Assembly (NCBI GenBank): GCA_029260735.1
Contig: JAJDCR010000105.1
Span: 1 to 64,000 of the forward strand
Length of the DNA stretch: 64,000 nucleotides
Direction of reading: 5' to 3'
Source: Planctomycetota bacterium
Lineage (GTDB): Bacteria; Planctomycetota; Uabimicrobiia; Uabimicrobiales; Uabimicrobiaceae
The first letter of the stretch is position 1; every line of letters begins with the position of its first letter. Positions 1 through 9,226 of this stretch are shown one piece after another. The notes beneath the pieces were generated by a model that saw only the letters and a list, made by a program, of their open reading frames with translations, searched no databases and had not been told where the DNA came from. The position numbers and the translations under genes were made by a program.

Positions 1-303
1 TTGAAGGTCAGAGGATACCTAAGAATAGACTTGGCAATGACCTTGAAATCTCTTGCCGTCAATATCAAAAGAATGATGCTCTATGTACTTGCTCAACTAG
101 AGCACATAGATACGGACTGTGCTCAAAATCACGTTTCTATCATAACTCGTGTTTTGACTTATCTATTGCTTGTTCTTGTTAGGTTTACACTGTTTGGGCA
201 GCAAAAAACTACCTTTGCCCTAAAGGGCAATAATTTAGATATATCCATTCCAGGGGATAAATCCCCTGTCTACGTGTCTTCGCCTCTCCGAGGCTTAAGA
301 TGA
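1..303 (+). CDS. C-terminal end of a probable transposase (5' truncated by window edge)
   Basis: The reading frame is already open at base 1 and stops at 301-303, so only the tail of a protein is seen. The first ~30 residues (KVRGYLRIDLAMTLKSLAVN, then IKRM) resemble the closing helix of DDE transposases of the IS1182/IS4-like type, where an R-G-x-x-R...L-x-x-LA-x-N-x-KR pattern ends the catalytic domain. The last 40 residues look like read-through into element-end DNA, since they overlap two short hairpins. No terminal repeat can be defined from this side only. Assignment rests on a short similarity recalled from the family. Confidence 0.45.
   Translation: MKVRGYLRIDLAMTLKSLAVNIKRMMLYVLAQLEHIDTDCAQNHVSIITRVLTYLLLVLVRFTLFGQQKTTFALKGNNLDISIPGDKSPVYVSSPLRGLR
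215..268. repeat. Two short perfect hairpins at the end of the transposase frame
   Basis: Bases 215-230 form TTGCCC-taaa-GGGCAA, and 251-268 form CAGGGGAT-aa-ATCCCCTG, an 8-bp perfect stem. Both lie in the last part of the transposase-like frame. Subterminal hairpins are common near insertion-sequence ends, so these may mark the right end of the element. That is an inference. Confidence 0.5.
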
Positions 304-349
304 AGAGATACTTTTTGCACACGCATCAAGTTTAAAGTTAAGTTTAAAC

Positions 350-1696
350 TTAAGCTCGAATTACAGCAAGAAGTTCATCGCGTAATTTTTCCAGATTTTC
401 TTGGCTATCAGCCTCACAGTTCAACCGTAGTAAAGGTTCTGTATTACTTTTACGAAGATTAAACCACCAGGTAGCAGCAACCACCGAAAGTCCGTCTATT
501 TTTTTTACTTCCCCTTTTTCGCTGTACATTTCTTCTATTTTTTTAATAATAGCATCGGCATCTGGCACAGTGGAGTTAATCTCTCCGCTAATAAAATAGT
601 TTTGCCGCTCATGGAAAACTTCAGAGAGAGTACTTTTGGCCTGCGAAATAATCTCTGCCACAAGAAATACAGGCAAATAAGAGTTATCACAGAAAAAATC
701 ATCCCCTAGCTTAAAATAAAAGTGTCCACTTACTTCCCCTCCCAAAATAGCATTAGGAAGCTCTTTCATTTTAGCTTTCATGAAGGCATGCCCCACTTTC
801 CACATGAAAGCTTGCCCTCCTGCTCTTTCTACGACATCTCGAACAAAACGACTTCCTCGAACGTCATAACAAATAGTTGCTCCAGGTTTCTTTTTAAGGA
901 GATGCTGCCCGAGAAGACCTGTCACAAAATCACCATCAATGAAACAAGCTTTTTCATCCACAAAAAATGCTCGATCACTGTCGCCATCAAAACCAACTCC
1001 AAAATCAGCCCCTGTTTCTTTGACCTTAGCAATTAGGTCTTGGCGATTTTCTTCTAAAAGAGGATTCGCTTCGTGATTAGGGAAAGAACCATCCGGCTCA
1101 AAGAACATAGGAATAACTTCTATCGGTGTTTTTGCAAACATTTTAGGAGCAACCAAGCCTGCCATCCCATTACCAGCATCCATAACGACACGCAAAGGCC
1201 TAACTTCACTTAAGTCTACTTGAGAGTGGACAAAAGAAACAAAAGCATCTAAAACTCCTTCTTTTGTGATCACTTCCCCTTTTTTTTCGGCATCGCTAAA
1301 AGAATTTTCGTGATAGAGTTTCTCAATATCAGCAATCCCCGAGTCCCCTCCTATAGGGGTCGCATTACGCCGAACCATTTTAAGTCCATTGTACTCTCCG
1401 GGATTATGAGAAGCGGTAATCATAATACCTGCGGGGGCATTAAAGTGCTTTACCGCAAAGTAAAACATATCTGTACTAGACAAACCTATATCATAGATAT
1501 TCGCCCCCTGATCGCGGATGCCTTGAGACAAAGCATCAAAGATTTTAGGGGTAGAAGTCCTCATGTCTTTGCCAACCAGGACCGTTTCTACTCCCAGAAA
1601 AGTAACAAATGCCCTCCCTATTCGATAAACTATTTCTTCATTCAAATCATGAGGATAAATTCCTCGAATATCATACGCTTTAAAAATTCCTGCCAT
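350..1696 (-). CDS. manB: Phosphomannomutase/phosphoglucomutase
   Basis: This alpha-D-phosphohexomutase (448 aa, normal length) interconverts hexose 6- and 1-phosphates, feeding sugar-nucleotide and polysaccharide synthesis in the cytoplasm. All four family signatures are visible: the phosphoserine loop TASHNP (residues 94-99, Ser96), the metal loop DGDSDR, the sugar-specificity loop GGEVSGH, and the phosphate-binding RKSNTEPLLR near the C terminus. The ATG overlaps the stop of the RND gene by one base (TAATG), so it is translationally coupled to it, although a functional link to efflux is not obvious. The GEVSGH loop is compatible with dual mannose/glucose specificity. The enzyme class is certain; the preferred sugar is not. 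Confidence 0.93.
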   Translation of the reverse strand: MAGIFKAYDIRGIYPHDLNEEIVYRIGRAFVTFLGVETVLVGKDMRTSTPKIFDALSQGIRDQGANIYDIGLSSTDMFYFAVKHFNAPAGIMITASHNPGEYNGLKMVRRNATPIGGDSGIADIEKLYHENSFSDAEKKGEVITKEGVLDAFVSFVHSQVDLSEVRPLRVVMDAGNGMAGLVAPKMFAKTPIEVIPMFFEPDGSFPNHEANPLLEENRQDLIAKVKETGADFGVGFDGDSDRAFFVDEKACFIDGDFVTGLLGQHLLKKKPGATICYDVRGSRFVRDVVERAGGQAFMWKVGHAFMKAKMKELPNAILGGEVSGHFYFKLGDDFFCDNSYLPVFLVAEIISQAKSTLSEVFHERQNYFISGEINSTVPDADAIIKKIEEMYSEKGEVKKIDGLSVVAATWWFNLRKSNTEPLLRLNCEADSQENLEKLRDELLAVIRA

Positions 1697-4600
1697 TACT
1701 CTTCCTTTTCTAAATTTTCAATATCATAATTAAAAGTCTTTTTCTTCCAAATAGCCCAAGTATCTTGCCAATCAAATACAGCAGATAAAAGAGTTGGGAT
1801 CAAAACCAAAGTCAGCAAAGTCGAAAAAATTAATCCCCCAGCAATGGCTGTTCCCAGACCACTGTATAATTCAGATCCAGGAGCCCCTTTTACGCACATA
1901 GGGAGAAGACCAAAAATAGTGCTAATAGTACTCATAAAAACAGGACGCAAGCGACTTTCGACACTTTCTCGTATAGCTTTTTGTTTATCCATCCCCTCTG
2001 CCTGGAAATTTAGCGCTTGGTGGACAACAAGAATGGCATTATTAACAACAATCCCACACAAAATAATAAAACCTAAAAAAGTCAAAATATCAAAAGGGAC
2101 TTCATTAAAATGAATTCCCAAGACACTACCAGACATCGCCAGTGGTACCGTTGGAAGAATAATTAAGGGATAAAGAAACGACTCAAAGAGGCTTGTCATC
2201 AGAAGATACGTCACAATAATAGCTAGAACAAAGGCCCAACTAAAAGCATCTCGTGCTTTATTTAAATCCGAAGCGGAACCAGCCAATTCAATATAGTACT
2301 CTCCGGGAAGAGTTTGTGCCAATGGATCAACAATTTCTTCCTGAATAGTTTGCAACGCCTCTTCCAAAGGCTTATCTTCATCTAAATTAATCGACAAAGT
2401 AATGGACCTAGTTTTTTCTCTGTGAAAAATATTAGTGGGGCCACGATCCTTATAAACTCGTGCTACTCCTTCTAAAGTAGTCCCTTGCGTAATAACTCCG
2501 GCTCCATTAGTAACCAAAATAGTAGTATAAGAAAGATCTTCCATACTTTCCAAAAAGTGCTCTTCACCTCTTACAATTATATCAACTTCTTGGGTTTCGT
2601 CGCGGAATTTACCTGTGGTGCGTCCAACAATCATTGTTTCAACGACCTCAGCGACTTCTGAGGTTTTCAAGTTTAAAGCCGCGGCTCTTTCTCGATCAAT
2701 TTCCACCCTAATTTCAGGAAGTCCCAACTCAAACTCTTTTGTTACATGACCAAATCCTGATTTAGGGCCCAAGTCGGCAATTTTACGTTCTATCTCTTGG
2801 GCTAGCTCATCGAGTTTTCCAATTTGAGGACCACGCACTTCAATTTGAAAACTCTTTCCGCTAAAATTAAATAACCCCACTTTGAAAGGAAAAGCATAAA
2901 TCGTTCCAGGAGAACCACCAACGGCATTTCCAATTCGATAAGTCAAATAATCCATCGCAGAAGAAAATTTCTTATTCGTATAAGGATTCATCTTTATAGG
3001 CAGTTGCTCAACAGGATAACGAGCAAAATCTTCTTTAGCGATGACTCCGATGATTCGAAAACCACTTGAGACAAGAGCAAACATACGGTCAACTATTCGG
3101 TTTTCTTTAGTCAAAACTTCATCAGGACCAAAAGGTAAAGAGTAAATTTTTTCTTCCATACCTTTAGAAATTTCAGACATTTTATGGATGTTAGTTCCAG
3201 TCGGAGCTTTGTAAGCTACCAAAATCAAGTTACGATTCCCCGTAGGTAAATATTCCATCGGAGGAAGATACATAACAAAAATGCTCGCAGCTAGCCCAGT
3301 AATACTCAAAATCACTGATAAGCGGATAAACCAAGTTCTTTTCGGAGTAGAGCCATCTCCGGTCACCAGCTCTGTCGCCTTACAAAAAGAAAAATTTATC
3401 TTCTGAGCAAGAAAATCAGGGCCTGCCATAAAAGAAGTAAGAAGACTCTTCTTTTTCTCTTTTTGTTCATTCTTTAGTAAAAAAGAACAGAGCATAGGGA
3501 CTACTGTAAAGGATACAATCAAAGACACTGCTACACTCGACGAGATTGTAATGCCAATATCTCGAAAAAGCTCTCCTGATTCTTCTTTGACATACAAAAT
3601 AGGAAGAAAAACCGCCATTGTAGTCAAAGTAGATGCTAGTACCGCTCCCCAAACCTCATTAACCCCATCCAAAATGGCTTTTCTGCGAGGCTTTCCCATT
3701 TCATTGTGGCGATAGATATTCTCAATCACAACAATAGCATTATCGACTGTCATCCCTATGGCAAAAGCAATTCCAGCCAAAGAAATAATGTTAATTGTTC
3801 GATCTAATAGTTGTAAAAAGAGAAAAATGGAAACAAAACAAATAGGAATTACCACCGAAACAACCAAGGTCGAAGAAACACTCTTTAAAAATAAAAAGAG
3901 CACTGCTGCAGTTAAAAGCCCCCCTAGAAGTAAGTTTTGTCGAACGTACTCCATTGATTGCTTGATATAGATAGACTCATTATAGGCCTTAACTATCTTG
4001 ATATTGGCAGGTTTCCCTTGGTAATTAAACTTTTTAAAACGGCGGTTCAACTCATCCACTTTTTTTTCTAACTCGTCTGTCACCTCTACGACATTGGCAC
4101 CAATTTTACGGTTAATCCCGATTACTATAACTTTTTCAAGGTTCGCTCGAACTAAAGAACTAATTTTTTCATATTCATCTTCAATTCGGGCAATATCTCG
4201 AAGATAAACCACGGAAGAGTTATCGCTTCTGATGACAAGATTTTTTAGGTCGTCGATTTTTCTAAACTGCCCTACTGTTCGGACATTAAAACGGACTTTC
4301 CCTTCATCAATATAGCCTCCTCGAACATTTTGATTTTCCCGTAAAATAGCCTCTCGGACCATAGGAATAGTGATGGCACTGCCGGACATAGATTCAGGGT
4401 CAAGAATTACAGATATCTGTCTGTCCCTTCCCCCAAACGAAACAGCCTCTCCAACCCCATTAACTCTCTCCAAGGCATCTTTGATTTCGTTCTTGACCAA
4501 ATAGGTCATTTCATCTACAGTCAGGCTATCACTCCCCACAATCAGCCACATAATCTTTTCTTCATTAACAGAAGAAACGGCAGCTATACGAGGCTTGTCA

Positions 4601-4968
4601 GCTTCCTCTGGTAGTCCTTCCACCTGATTAACTTTTTCTAAAACATCGACGAAGCGAGCATCTCGATTTACTCCCCACTCGAACTCCAGGCTAATATTAG
4701 AGGTTCCTTCTCCTGAAGTCGAAGAAAGCTTTCTCAAGCCTTCGATAGAATTTAATTTTTCCTCAAAACGATCGGTAATTTGCTCTTCTACTTCAGGTGG
4801 AGCGGCACCTTCATACTGCGTTGTAATTTGAATCACGGGTTTATCAATCGTAGGTTTCATTTGAATCGGCAACTGCAAAGCCGCAATTAGGCCAAAAAGG
4901 GTAACCAGAATAACTCCGACTACAGTAGAAACCGGTCGATCAATAGATAACTCTGCTAACTTATTCAT
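1696..4968 (-). CDS. RND efflux pump inner-membrane transporter (AcrB/MexB-like, HAE family)
   Basis: This 1090-aa proton-driven exporter has the RND layout: TM1 at residues ~12-32, a large periplasmic loop, TM2-6 from ~340, a second periplasmic loop (~570-880), and TM8-12 at the end. The N terminus (SIDRPVSTVVGVILVTLFG) and the GIAFAIGMTVDNAIVVIEN stretch in TM4, which contains the proton-relay Asp, are typical of the hydrophobe/amphiphile-exporting branch and not of CusA-type metal pumps. It lies 74 bp downstream of its adaptor gene and overlaps the hexomutase gene. No TolC-like outer-membrane factor is encoded nearby. The substrate cannot be read from the sequence. Confidence 0.93.
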   Translation of the reverse strand: MNKLAELSIDRPVSTVVGVILVTLFGLIAALQLPIQMKPTIDKPVIQITTQYEGAAPPEVEEQITDRFEEKLNSIEGLRKLSSTSGEGTSNISLEFEWGVNRDARFVDVLEKVNQVEGLPEEADKPRIAAVSSVNEEKIMWLIVGSDSLTVDEMTYLVKNEIKDALERVNGVGEAVSFGGRDRQISVILDPESMSGSAITIPMVREAILRENQNVRGGYIDEGKVRFNVRTVGQFRKIDDLKNLVIRSDNSSVVYLRDIARIEDEYEKISSLVRANLEKVIVIGINRKIGANVVEVTDELEKKVDELNRRFKKFNYQGKPANIKIVKAYNESIYIKQSMEYVRQNLLLGGLLTAAVLFLFLKSVSSTLVVSVVIPICFVSIFLFLQLLDRTINIISLAGIAFAIGMTVDNAIVVIENIYRHNEMGKPRRKAILDGVNEVWGAVLASTLTTMAVFLPILYVKEESGELFRDIGITISSSVAVSLIVSFTVVPMLCSFLLKNEQKEKKKSLLTSFMAGPDFLAQKINFSFCKATELVTGDGSTPKRTWFIRLSVILSITGLAASIFVMYLPPMEYLPTGNRNLILVAYKAPTGTNIHKMSEISKGMEEKIYSLPFGPDEVLTKENRIVDRMFALVSSGFRIIGVIAKEDFARYPVEQLPIKMNPYTNKKFSSAMDYLTYRIGNAVGGSPGTIYAFPFKVGLFNFSGKSFQIEVRGPQIGKLDELAQEIERKIADLGPKSGFGHVTKEFELGLPEIRVEIDRERAAALNLKTSEVAEVVETMIVGRTTGKFRDETQEVDIIVRGEEHFLESMEDLSYTTILVTNGAGVITQGTTLEGVARVYKDRGPTNIFHREKTRSITLSINLDEDKPLEEALQTIQEEIVDPLAQTLPGEYYIELAGSASDLNKARDAFSWAFVLAIIVTYLLMTSLFESFLYPLIILPTVPLAMSGSVLGIHFNEVPFDILTFLGFIILCGIVVNNAILVVHQALNFQAEGMDKQKAIRESVESRLRPVFMSTISTIFGLLPMCVKGAPGSELYSGLGTAIAGGLIFSTLLTLVLIPTLLSAVFDWQDTWAIWKKKTFNYDIENLEKEE

Positions 4969-5042
4969 ATTTTACTTTTTTCTTTAGGTCATAAACTAAA
5001 AGTTTTTAGATACTTTCATCCGTTCTTTTAATTTTCCACTCA

Positions 5043-6365
5043 CTAACGATATTCTTTAATAATAGAGACAGGTGCTTTATCATAGAGTTTCCAATTGTTT
5101 GTTACCACTACTTGGTCTTCTGGTTGTAGTTGCCCTCCCGAATCAAGAATTTCGTACCAATCCTGATCTCTTTCCCCCAGAACAACCCTAACAAACTCCG
5201 CCTGATTTTCTTTGTTCACTTTAATAATCAAAACTCCGTCTTTTTTTCGGACTAAGGCATCTGTATGAACCATCAAAGCATCTTCTTTTTCTCTAAGAAC
5301 CGCAAAAGCCCGGCAAAACATACCTATTTTAATCTTATAGTCTTTATTGGGAATTTGAATACGAATGGGAAAATTTCGTCCTCCCAAAGATTGGGGCACA
5401 ACCTCGGTTACGTAACCGACAATTTTTTCATACACAGGCAAAGCATCTACAATAATCTCCACCTTAACACCAGAGTCAATAAAGGGGATAAGTTTTTCGT
5501 GGACAAAGATTTCTACCTTAACCGAGCTTAAATCAGCAATAGTGGCTACGGGACTATCCGCCTTCATCCATTCACCAATCTCTACTTTTTTTTCTAGAAC
5601 AAATCCATCAAACGGCGCTCGAACAATAGCATGGTCTAAAGTGTAAACAGCTTGAGCCAACTGAGCCTGGGCTTTTTCTAGTTGAGATTTCATGCTCTCA
5701 ATATCTTCTTTTCGAAATCCATTTTTGATATTTGTTAACTCGGCAGAAGCTTTTTTTAATCGAGCTTTGGTTGCTTCGTAAGAAAAACGGGCGTTGTCCC
5801 AATCTGTTGCAGACAAACTATCTCGCTCGAAAAGACTTTTCTTCCGAGTAAGTTCTGCCTCTAAACTTCTCAATGTAGCCTTAATTTCATCAACAGAGGC
5901 TTGTTTTTCCTCGATTTCTTCCGGAAGAAAGCCCGCCTTCAAACGAGAAAAATCGGATTCCAACCTCTTACATTCCGCCTCCATCTCATTTTTCTTTGCT
6001 TTCCACAGAGAATCATCCACCCGTGCAAGAATCTGACCTTTTTTTACGAGCTGCCCTTCATAAAAATCAACAAAAACAATATTTCCGGAAACAGCAGCGC
6101 CTAATTTTGACTTTCTCATAGGAAGAGCATCGCCACTACCAGAGATAACAAACTTGAAAGGACGCGACTGCAATCTCTTAACTTCTACCTGGATAGGAGG
6201 AGGAGCAGAAGGATTTATTTTCTTATCTTGAGGAGTAAAAGAGGCTGAGGGATTTACGGGCTTCTTATACAAGTAAACCACTGACAAAGCAAAACAAGAG
6301 GACACAATAAAAATTGTGTTAATTAACCATTGCCAGGAAAATTTTTTTGATAGAGAGTTTTCCAT
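5043..6365 (-). CDS. RND efflux periplasmic adaptor (membrane fusion protein, HlyD/AcrA family)
   Basis: This 440-aa adaptor would bridge the inner-membrane pump encoded just downstream to an outer-membrane channel. An N-terminal membrane anchor (~15-32) is followed by a split lipoyl/barrel-sandwich domain: the first half near residue 90 (GNIVFVDFYEGQLVKKGQIL), the second at VRAPFDGFVLEKKVEIGEW. An unusually long charged alpha-hairpin of ~130 residues separates them. Beta-barrel and membrane-proximal domains follow. There is no lipobox, so it is held by an uncleaved anchor. Co-transcription with the transporter is likely. Confidence 0.92.
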   Translation of the reverse strand: MENSLSKKFSWQWLINTIFIVSSCFALSVVYLYKKPVNPSASFTPQDKKINPSAPPPIQVEVKRLQSRPFKFVISGSGDALPMRKSKLGAAVSGNIVFVDFYEGQLVKKGQILARVDDSLWKAKKNEMEAECKRLESDFSRLKAGFLPEEIEEKQASVDEIKATLRSLEAELTRKKSLFERDSLSATDWDNARFSYEATKARLKKASAELTNIKNGFRKEDIESMKSQLEKAQAQLAQAVYTLDHAIVRAPFDGFVLEKKVEIGEWMKADSPVATIADLSSVKVEIFVHEKLIPFIDSGVKVEIIVDALPVYEKIVGYVTEVVPQSLGGRNFPIRIQIPNKDYKIKIGMFCRAFAVLREKEDALMVHTDALVRKKDGVLIIKVNKENQAEFVRVVLGERDQDWYEILDSGGQLQPEDQVVVTNNWKLYDKAPVSIIKEYR

Positions 6366-6411
6366 TTTTCCTTTTTCTTTATTTATTTATTATTTTTTTA
6401 GATATAGGAAT

Positions 6412-6447
6412 TTCCAGGAAAAGTTTTTCTAAAGACTTTTCCTGAAA
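6412..6447 (-). terminator. Hairpin between the DsbD-like gene and the efflux adaptor gene
   Basis: A 9-bp perfect stem (AGGAAAAGT at 6416-6424 with ACTTTTCCT at 6435-6443) sits in the 120-bp gap after the DsbD-like stop. On the minus strand it is not followed directly by a clean T-run, so it may be a weak terminator, an attenuator or an mRNA-processing hairpin. The stem is seen; the role is inferred. Confidence 0.4.
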
Positions 6448-6485
6448 ACTCCCTTATAGTTATCCAAGACCTTTGAGTATTTCTC

Positions 6486-8600
6486 CTAAGGAGCTTGGTC
6501 TAATCTTTCTAAGACTAAGCTTACTGTAAGAACCTCAGGTAAAAGTATCGGGGTAGAGTTTATCCCCTTGGGATAAAAGACATAAACAGGAACGCTATTT
6601 CGTCCAAACTTAGCAAGAGCTTTGGTTATCTCTTCATCATGGTTAGTCCAGTCTGCCTGCATTTTTATCACACCCAGCTCAGCAAATTTATCACTAACTT
6701 CTTGGGTGTGTAAAATAAATTTCTTATTAAATTGACAGGTTAAACACCAAGCTGCGGTAAAATCAATAAAGACGGGCTTTCCTTCTTCTCGAAGCTCCTC
6801 TAGTTTCTCAGTAGAAAAATCTAGCCAAGGAGAAGAATTCACGGAAGCTTCATCAGGGCCATATAGAACAAGAGAAGGTAAAACTAAACTTAAAATTAAA
6901 ATAAGCAAGAAGGTCATTTTAGCGACAGCTCTCGTCGTTTTTCCTTTCGTAAAGTTACCCCAACGTCCATAAATCCATCCTCCAATGCCAACGAGCAGCA
7001 ATATACCTAACATAAAGGCCGTGCCGTTAATTCCTTGTTGTTGGCCAAAAACCCAAATTAGCCAAATCACAGTTGCCATCATCGGAAATCCCATAAACTG
7101 TTTAAAGGTCTCCATCCAAGGACCCGGCTTCGGAACCACGCTGAGAAGACCAGGAAAACACGAGACCAATAGATAAGGAGTTGCCATTCCTAAGCCAATA
7201 GCAGAAAATATCAGCAAAGAAATATAAGCAGGCTCACTCAGGGTAAAACCGATGGCAGATCCCATAAAAGGTGCTGTACAAGGAGTTGCTGCAACTGTAG
7301 CCAAGACTCCACTGGAAAAAGAAGAAAAAAGGCCCGACTGTTTGCTTGTCGACATTCCAGCACTCATCAAAGATGTTCCCACCTCAAAAACCCCAAACAA
7401 GTTTAAGCCTATAAGGAAAAAAAGAGTTCCTAGCAAAATGACGAATTGAGGAGACTGTAGCTGAAAACCCCAACCAAGTTGCTCTCCTCCTGATTTTAAA
7501 AAGATGAGAAGTCCAGCCAAAGACCAAAAAGAGAACATCACTCCCATAGTGAAAAAGACTCCGTTTTTCCAAATTTTGCTTTGGTCTCCTCCTGCTTCTT
7601 TGACAAACCCCAATATCTTCAAAGAAAGTACGGGAAGAACACAGGGCATTAAATTCAAAATAAGACCACCAACAAAAGAGAAAATCAAAGCAATGGCAAA
7701 ACTGGTAACTGTAGAAGAATTTTCCGCAACCGCTCCTTTTTCATCTTCTTTTCTTTCTGTCTTAGTCTCAGAAGTTTCTTTTGCAGTCTCAACAGCCACA
7801 TCCACTTCCCAAACACTGTGCGACTCGTCGTTTTCCCAGACAAGTACTCCTGTAAGCTTAGTAACTGGTTCTTCCCAGTATTCCGAAACTGTCAAGTGAA
7901 GAAGATATCCTTGGTCGACTTTTTCTAATTTTTGCTCAATAGCGTAGTCAAAAACCCCCGCTTCCTTAGGAAAAAAAGTAACTTTAGAAGTACCATTCAT
8001 TTCCTCTGGAAAAGAGATCAGGAGGCTAACACTATTTTTTTTAGCCTCTGCTTGAAAAGTCCCCTCTTTTTCAGCTTCCGGCAAGGCAGCTCGAGCCTTA
8101 GCAAAGCTTTCTTTATGAGATTCATTGAGCTCTTCTTTTTCACCTACTACAAGGTTAATAGAAACACTTGCTTTCCCGGGAACGCAAGTTTTTTCACAGG
8201 CCAGCCAACTCACATTTCCTTTTAAGGAAATACTCTCTCCTATTTTGGCATCTTCAGGCACATTTATTTTACTAAGAAGGATTATTTCTCCTTCATATCC
8301 AAAAGTCACGGCACCGAAAGCTGATATCCACTCAGGATACGGCCAATAAATCTCGCTAGGTTGAAAGCCTTCTGGCAATTCCCATTCAATTTTAGTAGCT
8401 AGTCCAGAGTCTCCTGGATTAGTCCAATAAGTATGCCAGTGTTCTTTCATCTCTAGTCGGCAACCCACCCAAAATGATTTGCCAGGTTCAATCGTTTGTA
8501 CTTCAGAAATAAGAGAAGCCTGAACCTCTTCTGCTTGTAGATTTGCAAAACTCATCAAGAAGCAAAGACAAACAAGCAGAAATAGTATATTTTTATTCAT
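6486..8600 (-). CDS. Protein-disulfide reductase, DsbD/ScsB family
   Basis: This 704-aa inner-membrane protein would carry electrons from cytoplasmic thioredoxin to periplasmic thiol proteins. In order it has a signal peptide (~1-23), an N-terminal DsbD-alpha-like periplasmic domain (~25-155, with a CEKTC pair), a second beta domain and acidic linker (~180-295), a CcdA-like membrane domain of about eight helices with the redox cysteines in LNLMPCVLPVLSLK and VAATPCTAPFMG, and a C-terminal thioredoxin domain with WCLTC at ~616-620. The large N-terminal part is like ScsB and longer than classical DsbD. It is the first gene before the efflux adaptor, 120 bp away. Confidence 0.9.
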   Translation of the reverse strand: MNKNILFLLVCLCFLMSFANLQAEEVQASLISEVQTIEPGKSFWVGCRLEMKEHWHTYWTNPGDSGLATKIEWELPEGFQPSEIYWPYPEWISAFGAVTFGYEGEIILLSKINVPEDAKIGESISLKGNVSWLACEKTCVPGKASVSINLVVGEKEELNESHKESFAKARAALPEAEKEGTFQAEAKKNSVSLLISFPEEMNGTSKVTFFPKEAGVFDYAIEQKLEKVDQGYLLHLTVSEYWEEPVTKLTGVLVWENDESHSVWEVDVAVETAKETSETKTERKEDEKGAVAENSSTVTSFAIALIFSFVGGLILNLMPCVLPVLSLKILGFVKEAGGDQSKIWKNGVFFTMGVMFSFWSLAGLLIFLKSGGEQLGWGFQLQSPQFVILLGTLFFLIGLNLFGVFEVGTSLMSAGMSTSKQSGLFSSFSSGVLATVAATPCTAPFMGSAIGFTLSEPAYISLLIFSAIGLGMATPYLLVSCFPGLLSVVPKPGPWMETFKQFMGFPMMATVIWLIWVFGQQQGINGTAFMLGILLLVGIGGWIYGRWGNFTKGKTTRAVAKMTFLLILILSLVLPSLVLYGPDEASVNSSPWLDFSTEKLEELREEGKPVFIDFTAAWCLTCQFNKKFILHTQEVSDKFAELGVIKMQADWTNHDEEITKALAKFGRNSVPVYVFYPKGINSTPILLPEVLTVSLVLERLDQAP

Positions 8601-8745
8601 GAAACTGTTAATCCTTTAAATTCAGAAAAACATTTTTGTCTAAACGTTAACTGCCTAAGCGACGGTTAAGCAACAGTATTTTTTACCATTTGATCATTTG
8701 ATTTGGTATAGAGCTCCATTCTATCATAAAAAAATCCATTGTTCT

Positions 8746-8856
8746 AGGGCGTGTTCTCATTCAACTTATTTTTTGTATTTTTTTAGCAATAGTAAGGAAA
8801 CTACCTTGAACAAAGTATTGCTAAATCGCACGATTGGCTGAATGAGAACAAGCCCT
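8746..8856. mobile_element. MITE-like element, copy 1 (111 bp, 20-bp terminal inverted repeats)
   Basis: The ends are AGGGCGTGTTCTCATTCAAC and, as reverse complement, AGGGCTTGTTCTCATTCAGC, matching at 18 of 20 bases. The interior is AT-rich with no open frame. A near-identical pair of ends recurs 140 bp away at 8998-9105, so this is a repeated mobile-type unit and not a chance hairpin. Target-site duplications are not clear. The 626-bp gap 8601-9226 holds no gene; these two units are its main content. Confidence 0.72.
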
Positions 8857-8997
8857 TGCTGGTAAAACTTAAAAAAAGAATTTTTCCAAAACTTTTTTAT
8901 AACCAACATTTACGCTCTTTTAGCTCTTAATGAGCTAGAAAGATGAAGAATTTAAATTTTGTTTTTTTCAATTTTTCAATTTTGGATTTCACACATA

Positions 8998-9105
8998 AGG
9001 GCATGTTCTCATTCAGCCCATTTGTTATGAAATTACAACTAAGATCAAGAGTTATACCTCTAATTTCCCAAAACATTGCAAAAAAGCTGAATGAGGACAT
9101 GCCCT
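8998..9105. mobile_element. MITE-like element, copy 2 (108 bp, 20-bp terminal inverted repeats)
   Basis: The left end AGGGCATGTTCTCATTCAGC and the reverse-complemented right end AGGGCATGTCCTCATTCAGC differ at one of 20 bases. The ends match those of copy 1 but the ~65-bp interiors differ, as expected if only the ends are recognised by a transposase acting in trans. No transposase with matching ends is in the window. Confidence 0.72.
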
Positions 9106-9226
9106 ATTCGCTTTAGAAAAAACTTGCTTTTATAGAGTAAGAAAGTTAGTCTATGCCTTTCTCTCACCGAGAAAAAAAAAGTTATTGCCTTCCTTATTTT
9201 AGGTACCTTTAGAAAGGATTTTCGGT

